DNA from: Oceanobacillus bengalensis
GTDB taxonomy: Bacteria; Bacillota; Bacilli; Bacillales; Amphibacillaceae
Assembly (NCBI RefSeq): GCF_003628445.1
Contig: NZ_RBZO01000038.1
Span: 1-32,648 of the forward strand
Direction of reading: 5' to 3'
DNA: 32,648 nt
The notes under the pieces are model-generated. The model worked only from the letters and a program-made list of their open reading frames with translations. It made no database searches and was not told the DNA's origin. Positions 1 through 7,700 of this stretch are shown here, in pieces (the stretch's first letter is position 1; every line of letters starts with the position of its first letter). The position numbers and the translations under genes were made by a program.

Positions 1-120
1 CAAAATGCCTGGAACGCATCCTCTTGATAATCATTGTAACATATGGGTAAGCCGTATGCCTTAATAGGGCACGTACGGTTTGATAAGGGGGAAGCCATGA
101 GAATGGTTTCCCTACTTTAT
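1..120 (+). mobile_element. 3' end of a group II intron (domains V and VI)
   Basis: Positions about 49-81 read as group II intron domain V. The AGC catalytic triad is at 50-52, the lower stem AGCCGT pairs with ACGGTT, and the distal stem TGCC pairs with GGCA, with the usual CGTACGG 3' strand. Domain VI follows: GGGAAGCCA pairs with TGGTTTCCC across the loop TGAGAA. The sequence then ends CTACTTTAT, the usual form of a bacterial group II intron 3' terminus, so the boundary is placed at 120. The distal loop of domain V reads TAATA rather than a GNRA tetraloop, which is a deviation. Only the tail is in the window. The intron-encoded reverse transcriptase, if present, lies upstream of position 1. 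The intron is on the plus strand, convergent with potD. Confidence 0.75.
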
Positions 121-129
121 TTCGAGTAT

Positions 130-234
130 CGCTGAAGTTCACAGTGAATTCGCCAAAGTTAACAAGCATTTCGCTGAAGTTCACAAGCAAATCGCCAAAG
201 TTCACATGTAGAACGCCAAAGTTCACATTTAGAG
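130..234. repeat. 21-bp tandem repeat, five units
   Basis: Units start at 130, 151, 172, 193 and 214, each 21 bp (the last about 20). The core is CGCCAAAGTTCACA or CGCTGAAGTTCACA followed by seven variable bases. In one plus frame the units read as near-heptads of the type AKVHxxx/AEVHxxx. That frame has a stop at 98-100, no start codon and stops in the last two units, so it is not a credible gene. The array begins about 10 bp after the intron boundary and ends 16 bp before the potD stop. Confidence 0.85.
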
Positions 235-249
235 CAGCATCAGCATCAA

Positions 250-1323
250 TCATTTCCGATACATCTTAAATTCCAAAAACAAATCATTATAATAGGATAA
301 GTTTTCTTTACCAAGGTTCTCATAAACCTCTAATTTCTCCGTTAATTCTGGAGATGGATAGAAACGCTCATCTTTTACCATATCCTCTGGCATCAGTTTA
401 AGTGCTTCTTTGTTTGGTGTGGAATAACTAACATATTCCGTGTTTTGTGCAGCAACCTCAGCATCTAACATGAAATTAATAAATTGGTGTGCCCCATCAA
501 CATTTCTTGCGGTGGATGGAATGACCATATTATCAAACCACAGATTTGATCCTTCTTCAGGGACAGCATAATCTAAGTTTTCATTTTCAAACATGATCTC
601 TGATGCGTCCCCTGACCACACAAGTGCAACGGCAGCTTCTTCGTTCGCCATCAGTAATTTATTCTCATCACCGACAATTGCTTTAATGTTAGGTGTTAAC
701 GTCTTTAATTTTTCCGTTGCTTCTTGTAAGTGATCTTTATTGGTATCATTTAAGGAATAGCCAAGACTATTTAGACCCATTCCAATAACCTCACGTGCAC
801 CGTCAACGAGAAGAATCTCATTTTCCAACGAAGGATTCCATAAGTCGTCCCAGCTAGAGAAAGTCATATCACCGAGCATTTCTTTATTATAGACGATTCC
901 TACCGTTCCCCAAAAATAGGGGACAGAGTACTTATTGCCCGGATCAAAGGCAAGGTCCATAAAGCGCTCATCAATATTCTCTAAGTTAGGAAGTTTTGAA
1001 TGATCAAGTTCAATAAGTAGATCCTGTTCAATCATTTTCTCAATGGTATATTCAGATGGTACGGCCACATCATAAGACGTCCCACCTTGCTCAATTTTTG
1101 TCATCATTGCTTCATTCGAATCGAACGTCTCGTAAATGATGGTGATTCCTGTTTCCTCTTCAAACTGCTCAATTAATTCCTCATCAATGTAGTCGCCCCA
1201 GTTATATACCGTTAACGTGTTATCACCTGAATAACCAGCAGACGCATTTAATCGGTTAATGGCAACTAAAAGTAAGGCAGAAACAATCACAATAGCAACG
1301 AATGCTTGCATGAGTTTTTTCAT
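250..1323 (-). CDS. potD: Spermidine/putrescine ABC transporter substrate-binding protein PotD
   Basis: Extracellular polyamine-binding component of the PotABCD importer. The 357-residue protein opens with a basic start and one hydrophobic segment (about residues 5-25). The solute-binding core begins LTVYNWGDYID, the hallmark start of PotD/PotF proteins, and carries family stretches such as TFDSNEAMMTKI, DVAVPSEY and YFWGTVGIVYNK. There is no cysteine after the hydrophobic segment, so it lacks a lipobox and is probably held by an uncleaved N-terminal anchor or released. ATG at 1321-1323 overlaps the potC stop (ATGA), with a GAGGAGTG-type site just upstream. It is the last gene of the operon, and I see no clear terminator before the repeat and intron that follow. 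Function is secure by family; the exact polyamine preference cannot be read. Confidence 0.93.
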   Translation of the reverse strand: MKKLMQAFVAIVIVSALLLVAINRLNASAGYSGDNTLTVYNWGDYIDEELIEQFEEETGITIIYETFDSNEAMMTKIEQGGTSYDVAVPSEYTIEKMIEQDLLIELDHSKLPNLENIDERFMDLAFDPGNKYSVPYFWGTVGIVYNKEMLGDMTFSSWDDLWNPSLENEILLVDGAREVIGMGLNSLGYSLNDTNKDHLQEATEKLKTLTPNIKAIVGDENKLLMANEEAAVALVWSGDASEIMFENENLDYAVPEEGSNLWFDNMVIPSTARNVDGAHQFINFMLDAEVAAQNTEYVSYSTPNKEALKLMPEDMVKDERFYPSPELTEKLEVYENLGKENLSYYNDLFLEFKMYRK

Positions 1324-2117
1324 TTTCTAAAATTCACTCCTCTCGTTCCGCTCCGCTTTGTAACATAGTAATACACGATTACAAGGAGAATAGTTGCTAA
1401 GAACAGAAGGGATGATAAAGCATTAATATTTAATGAAATTCCTTGCCGTGCCAATGAATAGATTTCTACAGAAAGTGTGGAGAATCCATTACCTGTTACA
1501 AAGAATGTAACTGCAAAATCGTCTAGCGAATACGTTAAGGCCATAAAGAAACCAGCGAAGATCCCAGGTGTAATATAAGGTAAAATTACTTTCGTTAACA
1601 CATTCCAATTACTAGCACCAAGGTCTTTCGCTGCGTCGATAAGTGTTGGGCTCATTTCAGATAGCTTTGGCAAGACCATGAGAACGACAATTGGAATACT
1701 AAATGCAATATGGGATAGTAATACCGAATAGAACCCAAGTCGGAATCCTGCAATCGTAAATAGAATTAAGAATGATGCCCCGATGATGACATCTGGACTT
1801 ACAATTAATACATTATTAAAGGATAATAGTGTATTTTGTTGTTTTCGTTTAAAGGAACGAATCGCAATGGCACCGAGTACACCAATAATCGTTGAAATAA
1901 GTGCAGACAACAAAGCAATCACTAATGTGTTCAGAACAATTATTAGAAGCCTAGTATCTTGAAACAGTTCTTTATACCAATCGAGTGTAAAGCCGTCAAA
2001 TCCGCTCATCGTTCCACCACTATTAAAGGAGTAGAAAATTAAATAGAAAATCGGTGCATAAAGAATGATAAAGATAATCGCAAGAAAAATATTTGCAAAA
2101 GGTCGTTTTTTCGTCAT
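1320..2117 (-). CDS. potC: Spermidine/putrescine ABC transporter permease PotC
   Basis: Inner-membrane permease subunit of the polyamine importer, 265 residues with about six hydrophobic segments. The BPD-transporter cytoplasmic loop (EAA-like motif) is visible as DAAKDLGASNWNVLTKVILP around residue 160-180, the coupling site for the PotA ATPase. The ATG at 2117 lies one base after the potB stop (TAATATG), with a GAGGGG site inside the end of potB. The stop overlaps potD by four bases. This tight packing indicates translational coupling along potA-potB-potC-potD. Confidence 0.93.
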   Translation of the reverse strand: MTKKRPFANIFLAIIFIILYAPIFYLIFYSFNSGGTMSGFDGFTLDWYKELFQDTRLLIIVLNTLVIALLSALISTIIGVLGAIAIRSFKRKQQNTLLSFNNVLIVSPDVIIGASFLILFTIAGFRLGFYSVLLSHIAFSIPIVVLMVLPKLSEMSPTLIDAAKDLGASNWNVLTKVILPYITPGIFAGFFMALTYSLDDFAVTFFVTGNGFSTLSVEIYSLARQGISLNINALSSLLFLATILLVIVYYYVTKRSGTRGVNFRK

Positions 2118-2118
2118 A

Positions 2119-2922
2119 TTACGCCCCTCGCTTTCTATGTCCAGTAATAAACATGATGATAAACATAGCGATAATTAGGAATACAGCAATTGTAGCCCCC
2201 ATCCCCCAGTCTTGGGTTACGAGGAAATGTTGTTCAATTGCCGTTCCAAGTGTAATGACACGATTCCCTGCGATCAGTCTTGTTAACATAAATAGAGAAA
2301 GTGCAGGAATAAATGTAATTTGTATCCCTGATTTAACCCCATCTAATGTTATCGGGAAGATAACACGACGGAAGGTTGTCCATTTTGAAGCTCCAAGATC
2401 GTTTGCTGCATCAAGTAGTGTAGGATTTACATTATCTAATGCATTAAAGATTGGTAAAATCATAAATGGAATAAAGATATAAACAGACACAAAGATAAAA
2501 CTAAAATCAGTAAATAGCAATTGCTGTGTACCAATACCTACAACCTCTAGAAAACTATTTGCAACACCATATGTTCCAAAGATTCCAATGAATGCATAGG
2601 CCTTTAAAAGCAGATTGATCCAGGATGGTACAATAATTAACAATAACCATAGCTGTTTATGTTTCGTTTTTGTAAGTAAGTAAGCAGTTGGGTATGCAAT
2701 GATTAAGGAGATTAATGTGATTAAAAAGGCATACCAGAACGAGCTTAATGTCATTTTTAAATAAACAGATGAAAAGAACTTCTCGTAATTTACAAAAGAG
2801 AAATTGCCCTGGGTATCAATGAAAGAATAATAAACAACAAGTAAGATAGGAGCAATAACAAACAAAAGTATCCATATTGCATACGGAATCATGTATAGAT
2901 TACGGGACAACTTATTGTTCAT
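2119..2922 (-). CDS. potB: Spermidine/putrescine ABC transporter permease PotB
   Basis: Second membrane permease of the importer, about 267 residues and six hydrophobic segments, with the EAA-type loop [20 protein letters not shown]. The reading frame is open further upstream, but I place the start at ATG 2920-2922 (MNNKLSRN). It has GGAGG nine bases before it and matches normal PotB length; an in-frame ATG six bases upstream is only three bases from that site. With this start the gene overlaps the end of potA by 11 bases. PotB and PotC have the same loop motif and would form the heterodimeric channel. Confidence 0.92.
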   Translation of the reverse strand: MNNKLSRNLYMIPYAIWILLFVIAPILLVVYYSFIDTQGNFSFVNYEKFFSSVYLKMTLSSFWYAFLITLISLIIAYPTAYLLTKTKHKQLWLLLIIVPSWINLLLKAYAFIGIFGTYGVANSFLEVVGIGTQQLLFTDFSFIFVSVYIFIPFMILPIFNALDNVNPTLLDAANDLGASKWTTFRRVIFPITLDGVKSGIQITFIPALSLFMLTRLIAGNRVITLGTAIEQHFLVTQDWGMGATIAVFLIIAMFIIMFITGHRKRGA

Positions 2923-4018
2923 TTGCATCTCCCTCCGTATAGGAATCAAGTCGCTTGTCAAAGTCCTCTTCTGTTTCGTTGAAGCGCATGACATGAATGG
3001 CTTCAGGTGCAAATTTGAGGCCGATATTATCTCCTACATTTGCTTTTTTCGTTGAATGGACAAGCCATTCATTCCCGTCCTGATCAATTCCAGTAATTTC
3101 ATAGTGCACACCACGGAACAGCTGTGAATGAACATTTACCTGCAGCATCCCTTCGTCAAATGAGGTGATTTCTAAATCCTCTGGCCGAATAACAATCTCT
3201 ACTGGCTCATTCGTATTCATCCCCATATCAACACATTCAAATCGCTTCCCGACAAATTCTACAAGATAATCTCGGGTCATTGTTCCTTTAACAATGTTTG
3301 ATTCACCGATAAAGTCTGCAACGAAGCGGTTGATTGGCTCATCATATATATCGTTAGGTGTACCACTCTGTTGTATCTTTCCTTTATTGATGACAAAGAT
3401 TTCATCTGACATTGCAAGTGCCTCTTCTTGGTCATGTGTAACGAAGATGAATGTAATGCCAAGACGTTTTTGTAAATCTCTTAATTCATATTGCATCTGA
3501 TAACGCAATTTGAGGTCAAGTGCCGATAATGGTTCATCTAGTAAAATAACCTCGGGCTCGTTAACGATTGCTCGTGCAATAGCTACCCGTTGACGTTGCC
3601 CACCTGACATTTCTTTAATTTCACGTGCTTCATAGCCACTTAAATTTACAAAGCTTAATGCCTCTTTTACCTTTGCTTCGATATCTGTTTTTTTCATTTT
3701 TTTAATTCGTAATCCAAATGCAACATTTTCAAACACGTTTAAATGAGGGAAAAGTGCGTAATCTTGAAATACGGTATTTACTTGTCGTTTATTTGCAGGT
3801 ACTTGATTGATTCTCTTATCATTAAAATAAATCTCTCCAGTTGTTGCTTCTGTAAACCCAGCGATTAACCGTAAAATCGTTGTCTTTCCACACCCTGAAG
3901 GACCTAAAAGGGTATAAAATTTCCCTTTTTCAATCTCAAAACTTACATCGTTTAATACGGTTGGATCACTATCGTACTGTTTTGTTACATTTTTAAATTG
4001 GATAATCGTGTTGCTCAT
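2912..4018 (-). CDS. potA: Spermidine/putrescine ABC transporter ATP-binding protein PotA
   Basis: Cytoplasmic ATPase that powers polyamine import. The ABC domain has Walker A GPSGCGKT (about residues 39-46), Q-loop in [11 protein letters not shown], signature SGGQRQR, Walker [13 protein letters not shown] and switch histidine [10 protein letters not shown]-terminal TOBE-like domain ([12 protein letters not shown]) follows, as is usual for the spermidine/maltose subclass. I choose ATG at 4016-4018, nine bases from GGAGG; a GTG six bases earlier (4024) is in frame but only three bases from that site. It is the first gene of the operon. Unlike several Bacillus pot operons, no small XRE regulator gene precedes it here. 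Confidence 0.93.
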   Translation of the reverse strand: MSNTIIQFKNVTKQYDSDPTVLNDVSFEIEKGKFYTLLGPSGCGKTTILRLIAGFTEATTGEIYFNDKRINQVPANKRQVNTVFQDYALFPHLNVFENVAFGLRIKKMKKTDIEAKVKEALSFVNLSGYEAREIKEMSGGQRQRVAIARAIVNEPEVILLDEPLSALDLKLRYQMQYELRDLQKRLGITFIFVTHDQEEALAMSDEIFVINKGKIQQSGTPNDIYDEPINRFVADFIGESNIVKGTMTRDYLVEFVGKRFECVDMGMNTNEPVEIVIRPEDLEITSFDEGMLQVNVHSQLFRGVHYEITGIDQDGNEWLVHSTKKANVGDNIGLKFAPEAIHVMRFNETEEDFDKRLDSYTEGDANEQ

Positions 4019-4079
4019 TCGCACAACCCTCCATTTTCATTAGAAAATATATTTTGCATTTCAGGTGCATAACGAAATA

Positions 4080-4108
4080 ATTATACACGAAAAGTATAAA
4101 TATGGAAT
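4080..4108 (-). promoter_or_regulatory. Possible promoter of potABCD
   Basis: On the minus strand a perfect TATAAT lies at 4085-4080, about 60 bases before the potA start. The matching -35 position (ATTCCA, 17-base spacing) is poor. The assignment rests mainly on the -10 box. Confidence 0.35.
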
Positions 4109-4157
4109 CACTTTTTTTAATCGTTTTAATAATTAGAGCTGAAGGTTTAGATATATG

Positions 4158-5420
4158 TCAAAAATCTGATTCTAAATTAGATATTGACGTCTTCGGGAAG
4201 TAAAATTCAATGATTTCTTTATAGGATTTCCCATTCTCACCCATAACAGATGCCCCCCATTGACTCATTCCGACCCCATGTCCATATCCTTTCCCCTCCA
4301 TGGTATAGACATTGTTATCCTTCTCTAGTGATTCAATCAGATAGCTTTTAAAGATGTTTCCACCAATGATTGGACGGATGCGGTTAAGTTGTACGTCCTG
4401 AAGGTTTACCTGCTGATATAACACCATGCCATCAAATAATTGCCATAAAAAATCGACGGAGATTGAACCAATTACACTACGATCAGATGCAAGCTGTTCT
4501 CCCGATATTTCAAAAGATGGAATGGAAAGAATTTTAATATCTCCAGGGTATCCGTTTCTATTTAACCAACTCTTTATGTTCGTTGTAATTTCCGAGTCTT
4601 TTTCCTCTAAGTCATCCCACCACTTTGGATCTGTTCCATTTATATCATCTAAGTCAATCTGGGTTTCATGGATGGAGAATTCCCACGGGTGGGTAGGGTC
4701 ATATGGATCTTCTTTTATTGGGAAGAACGGTAAGGCTTCCCCTCCCCATACATGGGAATTGTTTTCTGTCATGCCACCATTGCTAGCAGAATAAAAGGCA
4801 CTGATTAATTTATCTTTATACGTTATAACCTCTCCCTCTGTTTCGTTGACAGCCTTTGTTGTATTTTTATCCCACATATACCCGCCATAAACTTGATAGC
4901 TTATGGTATCATCAATTTCTTTACCTGAATGCATGGCTGCATATGTTCTTGCTGCAAGTGATTGTGCCTTTAGGGTTTCAAGGCTCCATTCAGGGAATAC
5001 CTCAAAGGGAACGACGCCCTTCAAGTAATCTTCTAATGGCAATTGATTGACGGGGCGGATAAATTTATTATCTTCTATCCTAATTTCCATTGCTCCTAAA
5101 TATGGCCTTTCATTAATAGAAACACTGTGCTGGTAGTCGTATGTACTAGGGATAAGAAGGAAGGGTTCACTTGTAACATATGTTTCTTCCCCTCCTTCTA
5201 CAATTAATTTTTCATTCTTTTTCGTTAATGTATATGTAACGCCTTCCTCTAAATGAACGGTTGGATCTAGGGTGAAATATTCCCCTTCAAAAGAAACATT
5301 AAGTTGTTCCGTATCTCCTAGATGGTTAACTAGACGTACACGCATCATCTCCTCGGCTTTAACTGTATCAACGACGAATATCATGCTCATCAGGCTTAAG
5401 ACCATAACAATATATTTCAT
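4158..5420 (-). CDS. SpoIID/LytB domain protein (exported)
   Basis: 420-residue exported protein. The N-terminal segment MKYIVMVLSLMSMIFVVDTVKAEE looks like a signal peptide. A long N-terminal region is followed by the SpoIID/LytB domain: LPLEDYLKGVVPFEVFPEW then LKAQSLAARTYA (about residues 125-160), including the conserved glutamate after VPF that is catalytic in SpoIID, then SASNGGMTENNSHVWGG, and the closing motif GKGYGHGVGMSQWGA near the C-terminus. The family includes the lytic transglycosylase SpoIID of engulfment and LytB, a modifier of amidase LytC. This gene is not next to spoIIID or murAA, so it is more likely a LytB-like or orphan paralog than SpoIID itself. ATG at 5420 has a strong AAGGAGG site about 10 bases upstream. 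Confidence 0.85.
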   Translation of the reverse strand: MKYIVMVLSLMSMIFVVDTVKAEEMMRVRLVNHLGDTEQLNVSFEGEYFTLDPTVHLEEGVTYTLTKKNEKLIVEGGEETYVTSEPFLLIPSTYDYQHSVSINERPYLGAMEIRIEDNKFIRPVNQLPLEDYLKGVVPFEVFPEWSLETLKAQSLAARTYAAMHSGKEIDDTISYQVYGGYMWDKNTTKAVNETEGEVITYKDKLISAFYSASNGGMTENNSHVWGGEALPFFPIKEDPYDPTHPWEFSIHETQIDLDDINGTDPKWWDDLEEKDSEITTNIKSWLNRNGYPGDIKILSIPSFEISGEQLASDRSVIGSISVDFLWQLFDGMVLYQQVNLQDVQLNRIRPIIGGNIFKSYLIESLEKDNNVYTMEGKGYGHGVGMSQWGASVMGENGKSYKEIIEFYFPKTSISNLESDF

Positions 5421-5470
5421 TCTAAACGCCTCCTTGGATTTAGTAATTGGAGCAAATCCTTCTTATTATT

Positions 5471-5489
5471 TGATACTTAGTAAGTATCA
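5471..5489. promoter_or_regulatory. Perfect 19-bp palindrome upstream of the SpoIID-like gene
   Basis: TGATACTTA-G-TAAGTATCA is a perfect inverted repeat 51 bp upstream of the start at 5420. Read on the minus strand it sits between TTTAGA and TATCAA spaced by 17 bases, so it would occupy the spacer of a weak promoter. The TACT/AGTA half sites resemble operators of HxlR/YodB-type redox regulators, but the regulator cannot be identified from here. Confidence 0.5.
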
Positions 5490-5554
5490 TTCTCTAAATT
5501 TTTTCTTAAATGAAGGCTGTTTTGTATAATTTCTTATTTTTTATAATTAGCATT

Positions 5555-5870
5555 TTGTATAGACTTCGGATCTATTTAATTCAGTATTGTGCAAAACACA
5601 TTGTTTCGGGAAACACACTAGGTTTAAGTTACTAACCATCATCCCCTACGATATGGAAAGTCAAAAAACATAGTCTACCTTACTAGTCCGGGTGAGTGGA
5701 GGGCGGTGACTCCTGCGGGAAAAGCACGTGTCCGAAGACCAGGAAGAAGCGTTCTTTGCTTCTGAGGGGGCTGAGGCCGTGCCCGCGGAAAGCATCCGCC
5801 CGGAGCGATCCCGGACGGCGAGTTTTGCTCCGATTTAAGATAATCTGAATTAATTTAGTTCGGAGTTTAC
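5555..5870. repeat. Dispersed imperfect-palindrome element, copy A
   Basis: A roughly 310-bp non-coding block, distinctly richer in G+C in its middle (about 5690-5830) than its neighbours. Its ends are related as an inverted repeat: CTTCGGATCT...TAATTCAG on the left and CTGAATTAA...TTCGGAG on the right. The right arm, 5799-5869, is nearly the same as 8692-8765 in copy B (shared core CCCGGACGGCGAG then TTTGCTCCGATTTAA). The middle has the GACTCCTGCGGGAAAAGC and GCCCGCGGAAAGC pieces seen in common Bacillaceae intergenic repeats. The rest of the 5421-6099 gap holds the palindrome upstream of it and the tetR control region. Confidence 0.75.
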
Positions 5871-5997
5871 ATCATCTATTAAGTAATTTGCAAAAGACGA
5901 AAAAAGCAACAATCTTTTATAAAATAGGCTAAATGAACATAAAATTCCCATATTATTGCCACAATAATTTGGTACATTAATATTATCAGGTATAAAG

Positions 5998-6073
5998 TGA
6001 CAACTTGTCATAAAAATGTTGACAAGTGACACGCTGTCATTTATTATAAAAATAACAGCATGACATCGTGTCA
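5998..6073 (+). promoter_or_regulatory. tetR promoter with three TGACA-N3-TGTCA operators
   Basis: Three perfect palindromes of the form TGACA-N3-TGTCA lie at 5998-6010, 6027-6039 and 6061-6073, with centres 29 and 34 bp apart. A good sigma-A promoter is interleaved with them: -35 TTGACA at 6019-6024, a 17-base spacer, then -10 TATTAT at 6042-6047. Operator 1 is thus upstream of -35, operator 2 inside the spacer and operator 3 just downstream of the start site. That is the expected arrangement for autorepression by the TetR protein encoded 27 bp further on. Confidence 0.82.
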
Positions 6074-6099
6074 CTTTCGGAGGATTTGGAGGAAGAGCA

Positions 6100-6711
6100 T
6101 TGCCAAAGCAAACATTTTTTAACTTACCTGAGCGTAAAAGGCAGAATCTAATTAAGTCAGCTGAAAAGGAATTTGCAAGAGCACCATTAGCAGAGGCTTC
6201 TATAGCGAATATAGTGAAAGAAGCGTGTATCCCAAGAGGTAGCTTTTATCAGTATTTTCAAGATAAAGAGGATGTATATTTCTATCTATTAAATGAACAA
6301 ACAAAAGAAAGAAGAGATTTCTTTGTTTCTAAATTAGAGAAGCATGATGGAGACATCATAGATGCGATGGCTGAAGTGTATCATGAGTTTTTAGTAGAAC
6401 TCCCTGATGAAGAGGAGAGGAAGTTCCTAAAAAACGCGATGTTAAATGTTACCCACAAAATGGAGAATATCTTTACCTCTATTTTCGATACGAGTAATGA
6501 TCACTTTAAAGAGATGATTGCATTAGTTAATAAGGATAGATTAAATATTAAAGAGGATCAAGAAGTCTTTCATATTATGCAAATTGTAACAGCAGTTGCA
6601 TTTCGTAACTTCGTGGAGAAATACTCAAGAGAGTTATCCGATCGAGAAGCAATAGAGAATTTTACGATTGAAATGAATCTCATAAAAAATGGAATTTATA
6701 AGAGAGAATGA
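6100..6711 (+). CDS. TetR/AcrR family transcriptional regulator
   Basis: 203-residue TetR-family DNA-binding repressor. The N-terminal helix-turn-helix (about residues 10-57) is clear: KRQNLIKSAEKEFA, then ASIANIVKEACIPRGSFYQYF and DKEDVYFYLL. The helical C-terminal ligand/dimer domain has no recognised ligand signature. The start is TTG at 6100-6102 with GGAGGA six bases upstream, matching the usual MPKQTFFNLP start of this subgroup. Three palindromic operators in its own promoter point to autorepression. Related Bacillus regulators often sit beside an efflux or membrane gene, but here the next gene is an Spx-like regulator, 66 bp downstream and probably co-transcribed. The inducer and the rest of the regulon are unknown. 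Confidence 0.88.
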   Translation: MPKQTFFNLPERKRQNLIKSAEKEFARAPLAEASIANIVKEACIPRGSFYQYFQDKEDVYFYLLNEQTKERRDFFVSKLEKHDGDIIDAMAEVYHEFLVELPDEEERKFLKNAMLNVTHKMENIFTSIFDTSNDHFKEMIALVNKDRLNIKEDQEVFHIMQIVTAVAFRNFVEKYSRELSDREAIENFTIEMNLIKNGIYKRE

Positions 6712-6777
6712 ATCTAATAAGAAAATAAAAACGTATTATATATTAGGAAAATATAAAAAAGAAATGGAGAATGATAG

Positions 6778-7188
6778 ATGACAGTTACGATATATGGCGC
6801 AGCATGTTCGTCAACTCGGAAAGCGAGACAGTGGTTTACCAATCAAGAAATTAATTTTGTTGAAAGAAATATTTTAAAAGAACCACTAACGGTTAGTGAA
6901 CTACAGGGTATTTTAAGAATGACAGTTGATGGTACAGATGAGATTATTTCTACAAGGTCAAAGATTTATAAAGACTTAGATTTAGAAATGGATACGATCC
7001 CATTACAAGAGTTGCTTGCATTGATTCATAAGCATCCTAGATTATTAAGAAGTCCAATTATAGTTGATGAAAAGAGACTTCAAGTCGGCTACCATGAAGA
7101 TGATATTCGTCAATTTCTACCAAGGAAAACACGTGAGTATCAATGGTTAAAATGGAGAATGAACAATTTCCAATTTGTTAAAGGGTAA
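6778..7188 (+). CDS. Spx/MgsR family regulator lacking the second redox cysteine
   Basis: 136-residue ArsC-fold protein of the Spx family, which binds the RNA polymerase alpha C-terminal domain and redirects transcription under thiol stress. Similarity to Spx is strong across the length: EGILR-like stretch LQGILRMTVDGTDEIISTRS (containing the glycine that contacts alpha-CTD in Spx), LIHKHPRLLRSPIIVDEKRL and QVGYHEDDIRQFLPR. The N-terminal redox motif, CxxC in Spx, here reads C10-S-S-T13, so the disulfide switch cannot form. It could therefore be constitutively reduced-like, or be controlled by abundance or proteolysis. The ATG has an AATGGAG site about 10 bases upstream. The 66-bp gap after tetR suggests one transcript. 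An MgsR-type role is the alternative. Confidence 0.85.
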   Translation: MTVTIYGAACSSTRKARQWFTNQEINFVERNILKEPLTVSELQGILRMTVDGTDEIISTRSKIYKDLDLEMDTIPLQELLALIHKHPRLLRSPIIVDEKRLQVGYHEDDIRQFLPRKTREYQWLKWRMNNFQFVKG

Positions 7189-7260
7189 TGTGCGCTTAAG
7201 AGATGACTATGTTCAGTTACAGTTACTTAAGCTAATTCGTTAGGGGCTGGGGGAAAGTAT

Positions 7261-7545
7261 ATGTATCTTATAGCTGAACAACCCTATATAAAGGTTGAGA
7301 GGCGAGTTACTAGTATTGAACAAGTTGATATTGAACATGAGCGTACAATGTATTTGTACAACGAAAAAATTATCACCAAACACCGGGAGTTTCCGATTAA
7401 AGATATACTAGACATGTCATATCGTTTGGTTGGTGTTAAAGGAGGACTCCTCTATCTTCATACTTCAAAAGGAGTATATTCCTACATAGTAAAATCATCA
7501 CCAGAACACTTTATACAGATGTATAAAATGCATATCAAAAAGTAA
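7261..7545 (+). CDS. Small hypothetical protein (94 residues)
   Basis: Not recognised with confidence. The 94-residue soluble protein has alternating beta-like stretches (MYLYNEKIITKHREFPIKDI, then GGLLYLHTSKGVYSYIVKSS) and a short C-terminal helix. This pattern resembles a small PH-like or LytTR-adjacent beta domain, but no catalytic residues stand out. There is no signal peptide or membrane segment. The ATG follows a GGGGGAAAG site. A strong terminator lies about 30 bp after the stop, so this gene ends the tetR-spx stretch. Confidence 0.7.
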   Translation: MYLIAEQPYIKVERRVTSIEQVDIEHERTMYLYNEKIITKHREFPIKDILDMSYRLVGVKGGLLYLHTSKGVYSYIVKSSPEHFIQMYKMHIKK

Positions 7546-7573
7546 TTCACCATATATATTTACTCAAAAAATG

Positions 7574-7616
7574 AAATAGGTCGGGAGTTTATATTTAACT
7601 CTCTACCTATTTTTTT
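7574..7616 (+). terminator. Rho-independent terminator after the 94-residue gene
   Basis: AAATAGG..GGGAGTT pairs with AACTCTC..CCTATTT across a short AT loop, followed by a run of T. The stem is about 14 bp with one mismatch and G-T wobbles. Confidence 0.8.
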
Positions 7617-7700
7617 GCATGCAAACCATTGAGTCACAAGTACCGCTCACTCCTTGGGGTGCATAAGATAACAAAGGGGGTCGCGTAAAGGAGGGGAATA

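Noticed and set aside
4158..5420. Sporulation SpoIID itself
   Set aside because: The domain fits, but the usual neighbours (murAA, spoIIQ, spoIIID) are absent, so only the SpoIID/LytB family is claimed.
5850..6074. 74-codon minus-strand frame over the tetR control region
   Set aside because: It covers the palindromic operators and promoter and has no translation signals, so it is a chance frame.
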